Origin: Hepsetus odoe
Taxonomy: Eukaryota > Chordata > Actinopteri > Characiformes > Hepsetidae
Reading direction: 5' to 3'
Length of the DNA: 64,000 nt
Assembly: GCA_017165825.1 (NCBI GenBank)
Contig: CM029381.1
Span: forward strand, 396,307 to 460,306
Each line of letters begins with the position of its first letter. The stretch's first letter is position 1. Position numbers and translations under genes: made by a program. Below the pieces are notes generated by a model. It was given only the letters and a program-made list of their open reading frames with translations. It searched no databases and was not told the origin of the DNA. Shown here piece by piece: positions 45,611 through 55,934 of this stretch.

Positions 45611-46486
45611 ATGTTCTTTAAGTGCTCCTGCTTTTGTATTTCATTTGGTTCGTGCTAAAAACTTTACATTCATTAGTTGCTTATCTACCACTATGTGAAA
45701 CCATTTTTGAAAGAAGTCCCGATTAAACATCTCTCCATTTCCAAAGTCTTTCCATTTTAAGTCCAACTATTCCTTTTGTGATGACAGTTTAACTCAAGCC
45801 TCTTGGTCCAGAGAAGATTTGGTCCAACAACCAAGAACGGTAAGGTGGCTAACTATGAAATAATGCTGACGGAGACAAGCTAGCATGGCGGCATTGGCGT
45901 AGAAATGTAGCGTTAGCTCTTGACCTCGTCCTCAGCTTAACCATACAATAAATAGCTTAAAAGATCCCAAAGTCCATTCATAAGAGTCTTAAACCAGACA
46001 AACACCCAACTTTAATTTCTAGACCTGGCGTCCTAGCCTTTCATTTTGTGCTGACACAAAACAAGCTCTATTATTGGCAAAGGAAAACCTATTTACATTG
46101 CCTTTAGAGCATATACACCTTCAGAAAGAACTGGAAAATTAAATAGAAACAAAAGTTTGCATGTCTAGACAAGTGTCCATGAATTCTTAACGACCTGCTA
46201 ACCCTTTAAGTAGCCATAGGTAAGCTTATGCTCTGTAAATACTGTACATTTAGGAGTTGTTCACAAAAATACTAATGACAAGAATCCCCCCAATATACTT
46301 TAAATCTTAATCCCCAGGTGCAAACATTGTTTTCATGCATATATTGTCCATTAAAGGGACATTTTTCTCTGGCAGACGTTCCTCTATTGCTGGGTGCTGT
46401 TTTGGGCCATTTTGTGTCCCGTTAATTAATGTGACCCATCTGGCGGTTGTACATTCACTGTTTTTAGGCCGAACAGTTCCGATCCG

Positions 46487-46577
46487 TCAGATTTGGATTG
46501 AGATGCTCTCCTCTTCTTCACTCAGGTCTAGTTTAATGTTATCCAGGGCCTGCCTCATCATCATCGAGCCCTTCCTC
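46487..46577 (-). CDS. Coiled-coil gene terminal exon
   Basis: Strong acceptor TTTGTTCACTTTGTAG, then KRKGSMMMRQALDNIKLDLS, then EEEESISIQI and TGA. A possible ATTAAA poly(A) signal for this strand lies at 46011-46016. Confidence 0.7.
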
Positions 46578-48930
46578 CTACAAAGTGAACAAATATACAA
46601 ACTCAAAAAGGGGCAAAATACCTCCATTTTAAGATCTGGGAATATAAAAGTGTGCAGAGAGCCAATCAGCAGTTTGCATTTGCAAGCGAGTGTTCCTATT
46701 GGCTCTAGAATTGAAATTAGTTATAAACAGGAATGGATCCTTTCTGTTGTGGGTGATATCGATATGATATTAAAAACTTTCAGAAAACATTTCCTGCTTT
46801 GTTTTTTTTTTATATTGTCTTCATTCTGTTACAAATATTTGCCTTGTTTTTAATTAGAAATATGAATTCTAATCAGATTCACAACAGATTCATTGAATTT
46901 ATTTCATGCTGATATATACGGTCAGTGTTTGCAGCGATTCATTTTTACGTTGACAAATAAAGAGTTGGCTCGGAGACAAATTAGATCATTCAGCCACTAT
47001 TTAAACTGCAGACAATTTTTAAAATGTAGGACATTTAACTGGGCTAATGAAGATGGTTTTATGGTATTGATTCAATTATTGACAAAAAAATGTAAAGAGA
47101 CCATTGTGATTCGAATTAAGAACAGCTGATCGGCTGTCCAACAGCATGTTATTAGTTTCAGCTACTAAATATATCAGTAAAGAGCGTTTCTGGTTCGGTG
47201 TTTAAAATGCTGGAAGAGATATTGTTCAGGAAACTGTTGATTTTTACTGCGCATGTGTGTGAAAGTGAAAGTGACTATTGGTCATTGTGAACACACAGCA
47301 CATGGTGAACTACAAGGAAATGCATTCTCGGCATTAAACCTGCACACATCTTACAGCAGTGGGTAGTCATATCCAGCACTGGGGAGCAGTGATTGGGACG
47401 GTACCTTGGTCAAGGGTACCTAGGGTGACCTACTGGTCCAGGATTTGAACCCATGACCTTCCGACCCTGGGGCCTTTTCCCTAAGCAAGAGACCAGTGTG
47501 TGTGTGTGTATGATAACTCACTTAGTCTGTAACTGCAGGTCCAGCACTTGCTTCTGTAGGCGGGCGCTAGCCTCCCTCTCCTCGGTCAGCTCTCTCTGTG
47601 TGTGTCTGTACTGACTCTCCCGACGACTTGCCAGTTCCTCTGCCTCGTTCAGCTGCCTCTTCAGGGAGCGCATCCGCTGAGTAATCTAAACACACATACA
47701 CACACACACCATTATATATGTAGATAAAGGCTGGCTCCTCATACTTGGCACCATTTCTGTAAGATATATAGCATGAAAAACACTTTTCATTTGATCTCCA
47801 TGTATGGAATGGACCTCATAAAAGTTTGAAATTAAGATTTAATTAGCAGTCTTAGTAAACATACTGTAAAATTCACAAGAAAGATTTGTTAAACAAATTC
47901 ACTCATCTGGTTCACTTAGGTGAAAATATCCACCATTAGCATATGATAAAATTGCTTAGACAATTGTTATTGTCTCCATCTAGTGGTGCTTACAAAGAAC
48001 TGCATCTGTATGCTGCCCTCTGGTGTAAAAACATAGAAATGTACCAGATCTTTTTGCTCATTGGAGATTTTGTGCTCTTCATCCAGCTGCTCGGTGAGCT
48101 CCATAACCTTCCTCTCCAGCCTGCTGATGGTGTTGTTCAGGGTCACTTTACTCCTGAAGGAGGAATGCATGGTTAGGGTGTATAGCCACAAAAGTACAAA
48201 AAATCTGATTTTATGCACCAAATATTCTAGAAAAAAATGTTGAGCCCCACATTTCTTCATATTTTGCTTCCACTTGTATTTTTAATATCTTTTTGAGGAA
48301 CAGTTCTCCAGATCTTCCTGAAGGACAGTGTTTTTGTCTCTCATTTTCAGTACAGTCTCTGTTCCTGAGCAGTTTGATTGTTCTGTGTTGGTTAATCCAC
48401 ACAGTGATCTACGTCTGAACCTTCAAGCAGAACAAAGTCTCTCATTTGAAGCAGTGAAAAAAAGGTGCAGATGATTCCAGATGATCAGGTGATTTGTCTA
48501 CTGCTGATGCTGAACACTGAGCAAATGAATGCTGCACAAAATGTAAGGAAACGAGGGGCTCAAGGTTGCAATAACGTGTATTGTAAGTGTTTGCTGTAAG
48601 TAAGATCACTAGAAATGTTATACCTCTCCTCAGCTCTGAGTGCATTCTCCAGCTCTTTAGCTCTGGTTTCTGCTTTAGTGATGACATGTTCATGGACTCT
48701 GTTGTTTTGCAGCTCCTCAATCTCACCATTCAATTCTCGAATCTGATAATTAATTTGCATCTTCATCAACATCTTTATCACTATTAACATTAAATGGCCA
48801 AGAAATGAAAGTCAAGCTAAGAATGTTCCTCCTCCAGTAAAGTTACCTGTCTCTCCAGAATGACCTTCTCACACTCCAACTTGTCATTGAGGTCCTTCTC
48901 CTGAATCAGCTTCACCTGCAGCTGTTCACA
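46487..48930 (-). CDS. Cingulin-family-like coiled-coil protein, C-terminal five exons (partial)
   Basis: Exons on the minus strand, in order: 48930-48847, 48742-48624, 48153-48045, 47685-47522, 46577-46487. They total 567 bases, join in phase through four GT-AG introns, and end at TGA: 188 residues. The peptide is nearly all Glu/Lys/Arg/Gln/Leu heptads, e.g. CEQLQVKLIQEKDLNDKLEC, then IRELNGEIEELQNN, then ISRLERKVMELTEQLDEEH, then RMRSLKRQLNEAEELASRRE, then an acidic tail LDLSEEEESISIQI. The order 'RLERKV..L, about 20 residues, LKRQ.(N/D)EAEE' is what I remember from the C-terminal rod of cingulin (CGN) and paracingulin (CGNL1), tight-junction scaffolds that bind actomyosin and RhoGEFs. Other myosin-tail-like coiled coils are possible. 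The N-terminal exons are not visible. Confidence 0.72.
47262..47490 (-). mobile_element. tRNA-derived SINE, family 1, diverged
   Basis: Left tail GTGAAAGTGAAAGTGACTA, middle GGGGAGCAGTGATTGGGACG, B-box region GATTTGAACCCATGACC. It sits in sense orientation in the last intron of the coiled-coil gene, about 30 bp beyond the donor of exon d. Confidence 0.75.
47522..47685 (-). CDS. Coiled-coil gene exon d
   Basis: 164 bases, ITQRMRSLKRQLNEAEELAS, then RRESQYRHTQRELTEEREAS, then ARLQKQVLDLQLQT. The acceptor is TG-repeat TATGTGTGTTTAG and the donor GTGAGT. Complementary TG and CA tracts flank the exon. Confidence 0.8.
48045..48153 (-). CDS. Coiled-coil gene exon c
   Basis: 109 bases, SKVTLNNTISRLERKVMELT, then EQLDEEHKISNEQKDL. 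Acceptor CTCCTTCAG, donor GTACAT (weak). Confidence 0.78.
48270..48510 (-). mobile_element. Tc1-like MITE fragment (TIR family 2)
   Basis: GAGGAACAGTTCTCCAGATC, CAGTACAGTCTCTGTTCC and TTAATCCACACAGTGATCTA are shared with the copy at 53.6 kb. It is intronic in the coiled-coil gene. Confidence 0.65.
48624..48742 (-). CDS. Coiled-coil gene exon b
   Basis: 119 bases, IRELNGEIEELQNNRVHEHV, then ITKAETRAKELENALRAEE and part of Arg. Acceptor AATTATCAG, donor GTATAA (weak). Confidence 0.75.
48847..48930 (-). CDS. Coiled-coil gene exon a
   Basis: 28 codons, phase 0 at both ends, between acceptor TTTTCTTCTCAG and donor GTAACT. First exon I can recognise. Confidence 0.75.
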
Positions 48931-49214
48931 CTGAGAAGAAAACACAAAAGTTTCAAATCCAACACAAAGTAGCAACTGGTGTCAGCATGAGAAGACTGAT
49001 TTGTAGCACTGAACTGAACTCAGTCAAATGAATGAAAGACCCAAAAGCCTGATGGTGAGACACAAAAATGAACATTTTCATTCTTTACACCCTGCATGAC
49101 CAACAAAAGGGAGGCTACACTCATGCCCTCTACAGCAACATATTGCGCATGAGCTTTCAGACTCAAAAGTTGCAACTGGTGTCAATATTTTATTTAGTAG
49201 GACTAGGGCTTACA

Positions 49215-49500
49215 GTTTTACGTGTTTTTTACTGAATGATTATATGGACAAAAGTAATTGGATATGTGGCTTTAACTCCTACAAAAACTTAATGATCTCA
49301 TGGAATTGCTTCCTTTCTGCAGAATTGACAACTTCCACTCTTCTGGAAAGGCTTTCCACAACATTTTGGAGGGTGGATGTGGGAATATCCATTTTATACC
49401 CATTTATCATTTGCAATTACATGGATTATCTTGCTGGACTGACTTATCGCAACAGTGACACCTTATAAACTACAAATCTTTTCACAGCATTGCTAGGTAT
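49215..49500. mobile_element. DNA transposon-like non-coding segment
   Basis: ATATGGACAAAAGTAATTGG, TTCCACTCTTCTGGAAAGGC and TTCCACAACATTTTGGAGGG are phrases familiar from fish DNA-transposon relics. It probably belongs with the adjacent transposase relic. Confidence 0.45.
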
Positions 49501-49516
49501 AGGATTTTACTGACCA

Positions 49517-49955
49517 CTAGTTCTCAATGGGATCAAGGTCTGGGGAGTTTCCTGGCCATGGACCCAAAACTTTGATGTTTTGTTCTCTGAGACACTTAGT
49601 TCTCACTTTTGTCTTTTGGCATGGTGCTCCATCATGCTGGAAAAAGCACTGTTCTTCACCAGACTGTTCTTGAATGGTCAGGAGATGTTGCTCTTGGAGG
49701 ATATTTTGGTTCCATTCTGTATTCATGGCTGTGATGTTTGGAGAAATTGAGTGAGCCACACCGGCTGAGTAGCTCTACACATTGCTTCTCTCTTTGAAGT
49801 TCTTGACGTTCTGGTAAATGGTCGATTAGGTGAAATCTTACCAACAGCAATGTCTGTGCCTGTGAAGCCCTTTCATGCAAAGCAATGCTGACTGCATGTG
49901 TTTCTTTGCAGGTAACCATGGTTAACAAAGGAAGAACAATAATTTCAAGCACCAC
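49517..49955 (-). pseudogene. Tc1-like transposase, degraded
   Basis: The minus strand encodes CFFQHDGAPCQKTKVRTKCL followed by LGPWPGNSPDLDPIEN, the second and third catalytic regions of a Tc1-type DDE transposase. A stop follows where LW is expected. Upstream the frame breaks several times (GYLQRNTCSQHC, EKGFTGTDIAVGKIS-like pieces). It is inactive. Confidence 0.75.
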
Positions 49956-50004
49956 CCTCCTTTTAAAGAATCCAGTCTGCTATTCTAACTCAATCAGCAG
50001 GACA

Positions 50005-50205
50005 GAGTGATCTCCACCCTTGTCCTCCACAACACTTTGGAAGGTCGTGGGTTCAAATCCCAGACATGTATATTGCCCTGAGGAACCCGTCAGCAAGGTA
50101 TCGTCCCCAGCAATGCTCCCCGGGTGCTTTGTATGCCTAGGATATGCATTTCATTCCATGTGTGCTACACTGTATGCTCACAATGAAAAATTGTCACTTT
50201 TACTT
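50005..50205 (+). mobile_element. tRNA-derived SINE, family 1, diverged
   Basis: B-box-like GTGGGTTCAAATCCC, then TTGCCCTGAGGAACC, CAGCAATGCTCCCCGGGTGC, ending TTGTCACTTTTACTTC. Confidence 0.65.
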
Positions 50206-50375
50206 CATACCATTGGTTCCTTTGGACTCACCCTGCATCACCACTAAAACCAAAAGAGAGGCTACAATCATACCGTCTACAGCAGCATATAGTACCTGAG
50301 TGTCCCCATTAAAACAGCAATGTATTTCCACATAGTAATAAAATGCTGGTCTTTTAAAAGGCCTTTGTTGACAAA

Positions 50376-50376
50376 N
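50376..50376 (+). other. Ambiguous base (N)
   Basis: A single unresolved base inside an A-rich run; an assembly uncertainty with no effect on any gene here. Confidence 0.99.
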
Positions 50377-51020
50377 AAAAAGTCTTGTTACATTTTCAGG
50401 GGTGACACCGATGAAAATGAGTGGAATAAACTTTAATAAATGTTCATGTTTAGGTTAAAGTCAATAAATTTAACTTGAATGTGATTGTCTATACAGATGT
50501 TACTGATGACGAAATGGACTCAATTTCTTAATAAGGATAAAAAAAAAAACTTCTATAAGTAAAAACTAGAATGTCCACTGCAATTAGTAGGAATAAAATT
50601 CATAAAATTCATTCCATGCCAAAACATAAATATGCCAAAAAATGACAATAAACTATGTTTCTGACAATAATTCACATTTTCATGGTTTAAAAAAACTCTT
50701 TCAAAATAAAAATCAGTCGATTTATTGCACAGTACAAAAATGAAATATACAAAATGTAAAAAAAAAATTAAAAGACGAAAATAAAATTACTACATATAAA
50801 ATAATTTCATATAAAGCTAATATTTAGTTTTACTAATTTACTTTTTTAGTTATACAGTGTCAGAGCAACAAGAGCCTGCATTTTTGAAAACACCCTGCCA
50901 TGGTCTGAAATGAATGTGTGAGGTTTTAATCCTGCAGTTGGCAGTTTTCTTATTTGGTGTACATAATCTTCCACTACTTGTTAGTCAGGGTGTGCCACAT
51001 CAGAGCATACAGCAGGCATA

Positions 51021-52005
51021 CATTTTAAAAAAGCACAAGTGATTACAAACGTGTGTATATCAAGAAAGAAAAATAAGTTTAACGGTTTCGCAGTGAATTG
51101 TACAGTACTTTAATTCACGGCCAGCGATCAGACTAAAGGAGCCCATTAGCCTGTAAGCAGTCTTACAGCCGGCTGGCTCACTGACCAGCCAAGTTACAGT
51201 TAAGAAAATGAGTCCCAGTAAAAATAAAATGATATCCAGTAACCGGGCAGCAGTGATGGGGACGGTAGCTTGCTCCTTGATGACACAGGGCGACATACCG
51301 GTCCAGGACCTTTCAATTCTTGGGGCCTAGAACCCAAACACTAGACCACCACACAATGACATTTCTATCATAAGTGATATTTAAATAGCCACAATTCAAT
51401 TAAGAAAATGGAAAATTCAGTGGTCACAGCACCTTGACTACTACTACCGATTTTTGCTGGTGACATTAACCGTGTGTAACCAGTGCAGTGAAGATGATTC
51501 AGATTTTTCTGCCCAATTACAGTAAACAGAGTTTGGACAGATTAACACTCACACAACCTCACAGTCTCGTGGGAGTGGGAGCCAGAACGTCTCGTACCAG
51601 AGTTACTTTAGCCGTGACCGGTAGCGTGATGACTAAACAAAGTACCTTCACTGCAGGAATGCTGAAATGCTCCGTTTCCCACAGCAAGCCACTAAATAAT
51701 TTCTCCAAAAATGGAAGTGGTCAGGAAATGTGGGTGGGTATGGACTGCAAGTGGGGGCAAACCACAGGGCAAATCCACATTCCTGCACAGATCTGCTTCA
51801 ATAACACAAAATCCAGAACGGGACATCCACCACGCTGCAGCCCAGAGCTGTTTTGGAAGTAATCTGCTGCAAAAGCAGGGTCCAGCAGGAACTTTTTCCC
51901 AAATTTGCCCAGAGCATACTGGACATACGTGCTTGTGCGCTTAACTAAAGCTACGTTTTAAAAAAGCACATCAAGTGATTACAAACGTGTGTATATCAAG
52001 AAAAA
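51021..52005 (+). repeat. ~930-bp segment between ~45-bp direct repeats
   Basis: TTTTAAAAAAGCAC, AAGTGATTACAAACGTGTGT and ATATCAAGAAA occur at 51024-51068 and again at 51957-52005, with only a 3-base indel and little else different. A SINE fragment (51237-51352, minus) lies between them. Confidence 0.7.
51237..51352 (-). mobile_element. tRNA-derived SINE fragment, family 1
   Basis: CAGCAGTGATGGGGACGGTA to ACACTAGACCACC; body deleted. Confidence 0.6.
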
Positions 52006-52027
52006 AATCAACAAAACATGGCATTTA

Positions 52028-52268
52028 AAGTGAAACTAAAAGTGAACATTTTGAAGCAAAGCACAGCACACAGTGAGACACAATGAAATTGCACCTCTGC
52101 TTTTTGCCCTCACACACACGTGCAGCAGGGGGCAGCTATTTAAAGTGCATGGGGAGCAGTGATGGGGACTCTACCTTGCTTAAGGGTACCTCAGGGCAAC
52201 CTACTGGATTGAAATTTGAACCCACCACCTTCTGATCCTGGGGTCTAGTCCCTAAACATTAGGCCACC
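52028..52268 (-). mobile_element. tRNA-derived SINE, family 1 (left half of inverted pair)
   Basis: Tail AAAGTGAAACTAAAAGTGA on the left, CAGCAGGGGGCAGCTATT, B-box region TTTGAACCCACCACC, head end CATTAGGCCACCC. Confidence 0.8.
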
Positions 52269-52475
52269 CAGATTCTGGGTTCAATTCCCTCACCAGTAGG
52301 TTGCCCTGAGGTACCCTTGAGCAAGGTACCATCCCCGTCACTGCTTCCCGGGCACTTTCAATAGCTGCCCCCTGCTGCACGTGTGTGTGTGGATGAAACG
52401 CAGAGGTTGAATTTTCGTTGTGTTGTGCTGTGCTGCGTTTCACAATGACAGGGATAGTCACTTTCACTTTACTTT
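52269..52475 (+). mobile_element. tRNA-derived SINE, family 1 (right half of inverted pair)
   Basis: Begins at the B box (TGGGTTCAATTCCC) directly after the preceding copy, runs through GAGGTACCCTTGAGCAAGG and AGCTGCCCCCTGCTGC, and ends AGTCACTTTCACTTTACTTTC. The two copies are head to head. Confidence 0.8.
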
Positions 52476-53517
52476 CGCTATAGTATAGCCTAGTCAGACA
52501 AACCTTATTAACCTTTATAGACATTTATAAGCTTGTGCCGACCAGTCATTACAATGACAACACAGATCAAGCCATGACTAGTCAGTTGTTATGAAGGGCT
52601 TTTGTATGTACTTGCCAACATGGTTTCATAACATGACATAAACCTACACAGGCACATTATAAAGGCTCAAAAAAGAGTCAAATGGCGTAAAACCTTCATG
52701 GCAACTGATATCTGCAAAGTCGATATCGAGGCTACAGCATGATTAACCAGTGAGTGACATCACTGGCTGACCAATCACAAATAAAAAGGTGATGTTTGAA
52801 GGACCTGAAACAGCTAGCGCTCGCGCAGGCCTTTAAAATTATCCTTAAATTAGCTCCTTAGATTAGCTTAGCCTAGCCTAGCCTGCTTCGTCATTCCTCA
52901 AACGAGGAAAATACCGCCGATTGTCGTAATATCAACACTTCAAGCGTTGAATAATAAGCCTTTATAAGACTAAACTTAATTGTGAAAATTTTTATTTTGG
53001 GACTTTTCATCGAAAATAAGACCTCAACTCACTCAGAGGCTAATTAGCATGTTGCTAAGATACAAGCAAACAGCTGTTTAATGAAAAATAATGGTCAAAA
53101 AGAAATATATATATATATATATATTGTTTTGTTTTTTTTAAGAAACTTTATTTTTGCTTTATTGCCTTATTTTTTCTGTAGAATCAAACAGCCTGTGTTG
53201 TGCTTCTAAGACTGATACATGAAAGTGATCTCTTCTCTGATTGGCTGGTGTGTATTAAATAATTTGTAGGCCAAAAAAAAAAAAAAAAAAAAAGAATTTG
53301 ACATCTCTGCTATCCTTAGATGCGAACCTATAAATAATCACATTTTAATTAAAGAACAATTAATAACCTCATGTGAACAATTTAATCTCAATTCTGATAT
53401 TTGATCATAGATAAAAGTCCTCGATAAACCTTCATGGGGTACCTTTTGAGTCACTGCTTTATATTGCGAAATACTGACTGGAATTAAACTACATTTAATA
53501 AGAAAACAGCCTAGGAT

Positions 53518-53760
53518 CTACAGTAGTGTGAAAAAGTCTTGAGCAACTCCTTTTGCCTCCATGTAGCCAGATTTTCTCATATTTTTAATGTCTAGTTGAG
53601 GAACAGTTCTCCAGATCTTCCTGAAGGACAGTGTTGTTGTCTCTCATTTTCAGTACAGTCTCTGTACCTGAGCAGTTTGATTGTTTCTGGTTGGTTAATC
53701 CACACAGTGATCTACAGCTGAACCTCCAAGCAGAACAAAGCATCTAACTTAAGACATGAA
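53518..53760 (+). mobile_element. Tc1-like MITE (TIR family 2)
   Basis: Left end ACAGTAGTGTGAAAAAGTC then TTGAGCAA; internal GAACAGTTCTCCAGATCTTC and CAGTACAGTCTCTGTACC. Right end decays near 53760. Confidence 0.7.
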
Positions 53761-54039
53761 GAAGCATATATATTGTCTTCCCTTAATTGCTAGTTGCCTA
53801 GAAAAAAAACAGCTTAGAGTCTTTTCTGGTCATGATAAGAACATCAATCACCACAAGCATCTAGTTTGTGATCCATCAGCACTGCTTTGGGAAAGAATCC
53901 ACTTGTACTTGCTTGTACATCAGTTACTACATGTCTAATTGGCCAGGCTTGCCCCCAACCATGCACTTAAATAGATGGACATACTGTGATCTGCAAAACC
54001 TAAAGGTAAAATGTTTCTAGCTGTGCTACCATAAATTCA

Positions 54040-54298
54040 GTCTCAGTCAGTCAGTCATTTTCTGGGCCGCTTGTCCTAATTAGGGTCACGGGGGGATTCT
54101 GGAGTCCATCCCAGCTCAGACAGGGCAAAGGACAGGGACACACCCTGGACAGGTCACCAGCCTATCGCAGGGAGGAGCAAACCAACAGGGATGGCACCTT
54201 GCTCAAGGGTACCTCAGAGCAACCCACTGGTAAGGGGTTTGAACCCACAATCTTCTGATGCGGGGCCAACTCTCTAACCACTAGGCCACCGCTGCCCC
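54040..54298 (-). mobile_element. Chimeric SINE, second copy (tRNA head + LINE-type tail)
   Basis: Read on the minus strand: head AGCGGTGGCCTAGTGGTTAG, B-box region GGTTTGAACCCC/TTACCAGT, GAGGTACCCTTGAGCAAGG, then a switch to CTGCGATAGGCTGGTGAC, TGTCCAGGGTGTGTCC and a (CTGA)n terminus. The direct repeat TAAATTCA at 54032-54039 and 54299-54306 looks like its target-site duplication. The same join type as at 20975-21230 makes this a family, not a nested accident. Confidence 0.8.
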
Positions 54299-54393
54299 TA
54301 AATTCAACCCACAATCCAAGGTTTGATATGTGGGTTTAGCAATTGAAACAAGCCTACCAAACTATGCAGGATGCCAGCCTTCACAGCCAACCA

Positions 54394-54502
54394 CTGTGTA
54401 TACCTCTATAGTAGATACCTCCAGATATAACTCTGTATACTCCTACAATAAATACCTCCAGAGACCTCTGTGTGTACCTCTACAGTAGATGCCTCCAGAG
54501 AC
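54394..54502 (+). repeat. ~36-bp minisatellite, three units
   Basis: Units start near 54394, 54431 and 54466, each containing TACCTC or TACTCC, then TAGATACCTCCAGA or a close variant. Confidence 0.75.
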
Positions 54503-54729
54503 CATCTTCTACACCAGATATCATCAACAGAAGACTGCCCAAAGCCACTCAGCCTGTATTGCCTGTCCACTACAGTTAGGTCTGCCTGACAGCTTCTGAA
54601 TGAAACTGATCTTGACTGCCACTAATAATGTAAATCACAAGAAATCATAAAAACTCCATTTCCCTCTTGAAACAACAGAAAGATTTAACCCCAATAAAAT
54701 TCTACTAGCAGAGCAAGCAGTCCACGTAC

Positions 54730-54803
54730 CTGTAGGTCCCACACTTGTTAATCAACGAGCAAGTCCATTCCACAGGAGAGACAGAGCGAGAATGAGAACA
54801 GCT
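54730..54803 (-). other. Candidate exon on the minus strand
   Basis: 74 bases between a strong acceptor (CTTCCTCTGTTGTGCAG) and a strong donor (CAG then GTACGT). One frame is open through, but it is not the frame needed to enter exon a of the coiled-coil gene, so it would have to be untranslated or belong elsewhere. Confidence 0.25.
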
Positions 54804-55934
54804 CTGCACAACAGAGGAAGGCAAGAAAGAAGGAGGCGATGTGGGTGGAGGTAAGTATCCCGTTTTTCAAGTTGTGTCAACAGGTGTCAACAGTGAAGGT
54901 GTCCAAGAAAAAGTACCTTCTTGATGGGCTTGGGTGTCATTTTTTGTTTGTTTACACCAGTAATGCTAAAGGTTTTATTGATACTAATCATTTTGTATTC
55001 AGGACCCAAGGGTTACATTTGTCTGGTATTGTAAAGCCATGTATAATATTTGTATTTGTGATATTTATAATGTTCTTAATTCTTATTTTCCAAGCGCTTG
55101 TTATCCCAGGCTGGAAGACTGATATATGGAAATGAGTTCAGTTCTGATTGGCTGATCACTGAAACCCTCCTTATTATGGATGGAACTAAAATAATGTGGT
55201 TGCCTGAATAGGTAGGTTAGTCCACGGGTTGGTCTTTGTGACAGCATTAAAAATAAAAGAATTTCTAAGCAGGATTACTTTCCATTAATAGGTTTCCTTA
55301 TAAAATGGACTGTGAAGTTATGTTTGTTGGTGATGTAAGCTCTTTTGGTTCCAACAAAATACGGGATACATCAAAGGTCACTTCAGCAATAAATGCTGAT
55401 GCTCATAAGAGCTATAAGATCCAAGATCAGCAATGATGAAACCTCAGAAACCCGCTGCATCGCTAAACCTGTGCTGCAATAAAGCACTGGTGTTGTGTGA
55501 CCATGCCTCTTGGTATGTGGTGAAAGGGCTCCTGGGAAGAGGGTGTGCAAGGGTGGGGTCAGCCTGCTCAATCAGCATGGCTGTTAGCCAGAACACACCC
55601 GCTCTCCAGCAGCCAGTGTGTGTAATTGTTAGTGTATGTGTGTATGTGGGGAGGGTAAGCGAAAGCGAGATTGAGAAAGAGTTTTTAGTTAACTGGTGGG
55701 TGTGGTTCTGTCAGTAAAATGTTCCTGAAGTGAAGGGACTATTATCAGTAAAAGTACACATTGCCAGTGCTAATATCTGTACTTCTATCAGATATTAAGT
55801 AGAAACACATGGGTTTTGTAACCTTTCACTGGACCATGCTGTGGACAAGTAAATGAGCAGCAAACTAACAAAAGCAACAGCAAATTGGGGACCTATTAGT
55901 AGAACTCCACAATCTATGTAAATCCAAACTACAG

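Noticed and set aside
46335..46853. 172-codon plus-strand open frame
   Set aside because: It is antisense to the terminal exon of the coiled-coil gene, whose reading phase and splice sites are consistent; the plus-strand peptide has no family resemblance.
46487..48930. Identification as ccdc68 from the human RAB27B neighbour
   Set aside because: Position and orientation fit, but the peptide motifs (RLERKV, LKRQLNEAEE) look like the cingulin rod and not CCDC68 as I remember it. No symbol was assigned.
51060..51296. Hydrophobic 78-codon minus frame as a small membrane protein
   Set aside because: It overlaps a SINE fragment and one of the 45-bp direct repeats, and has no homologous motif or splice support.
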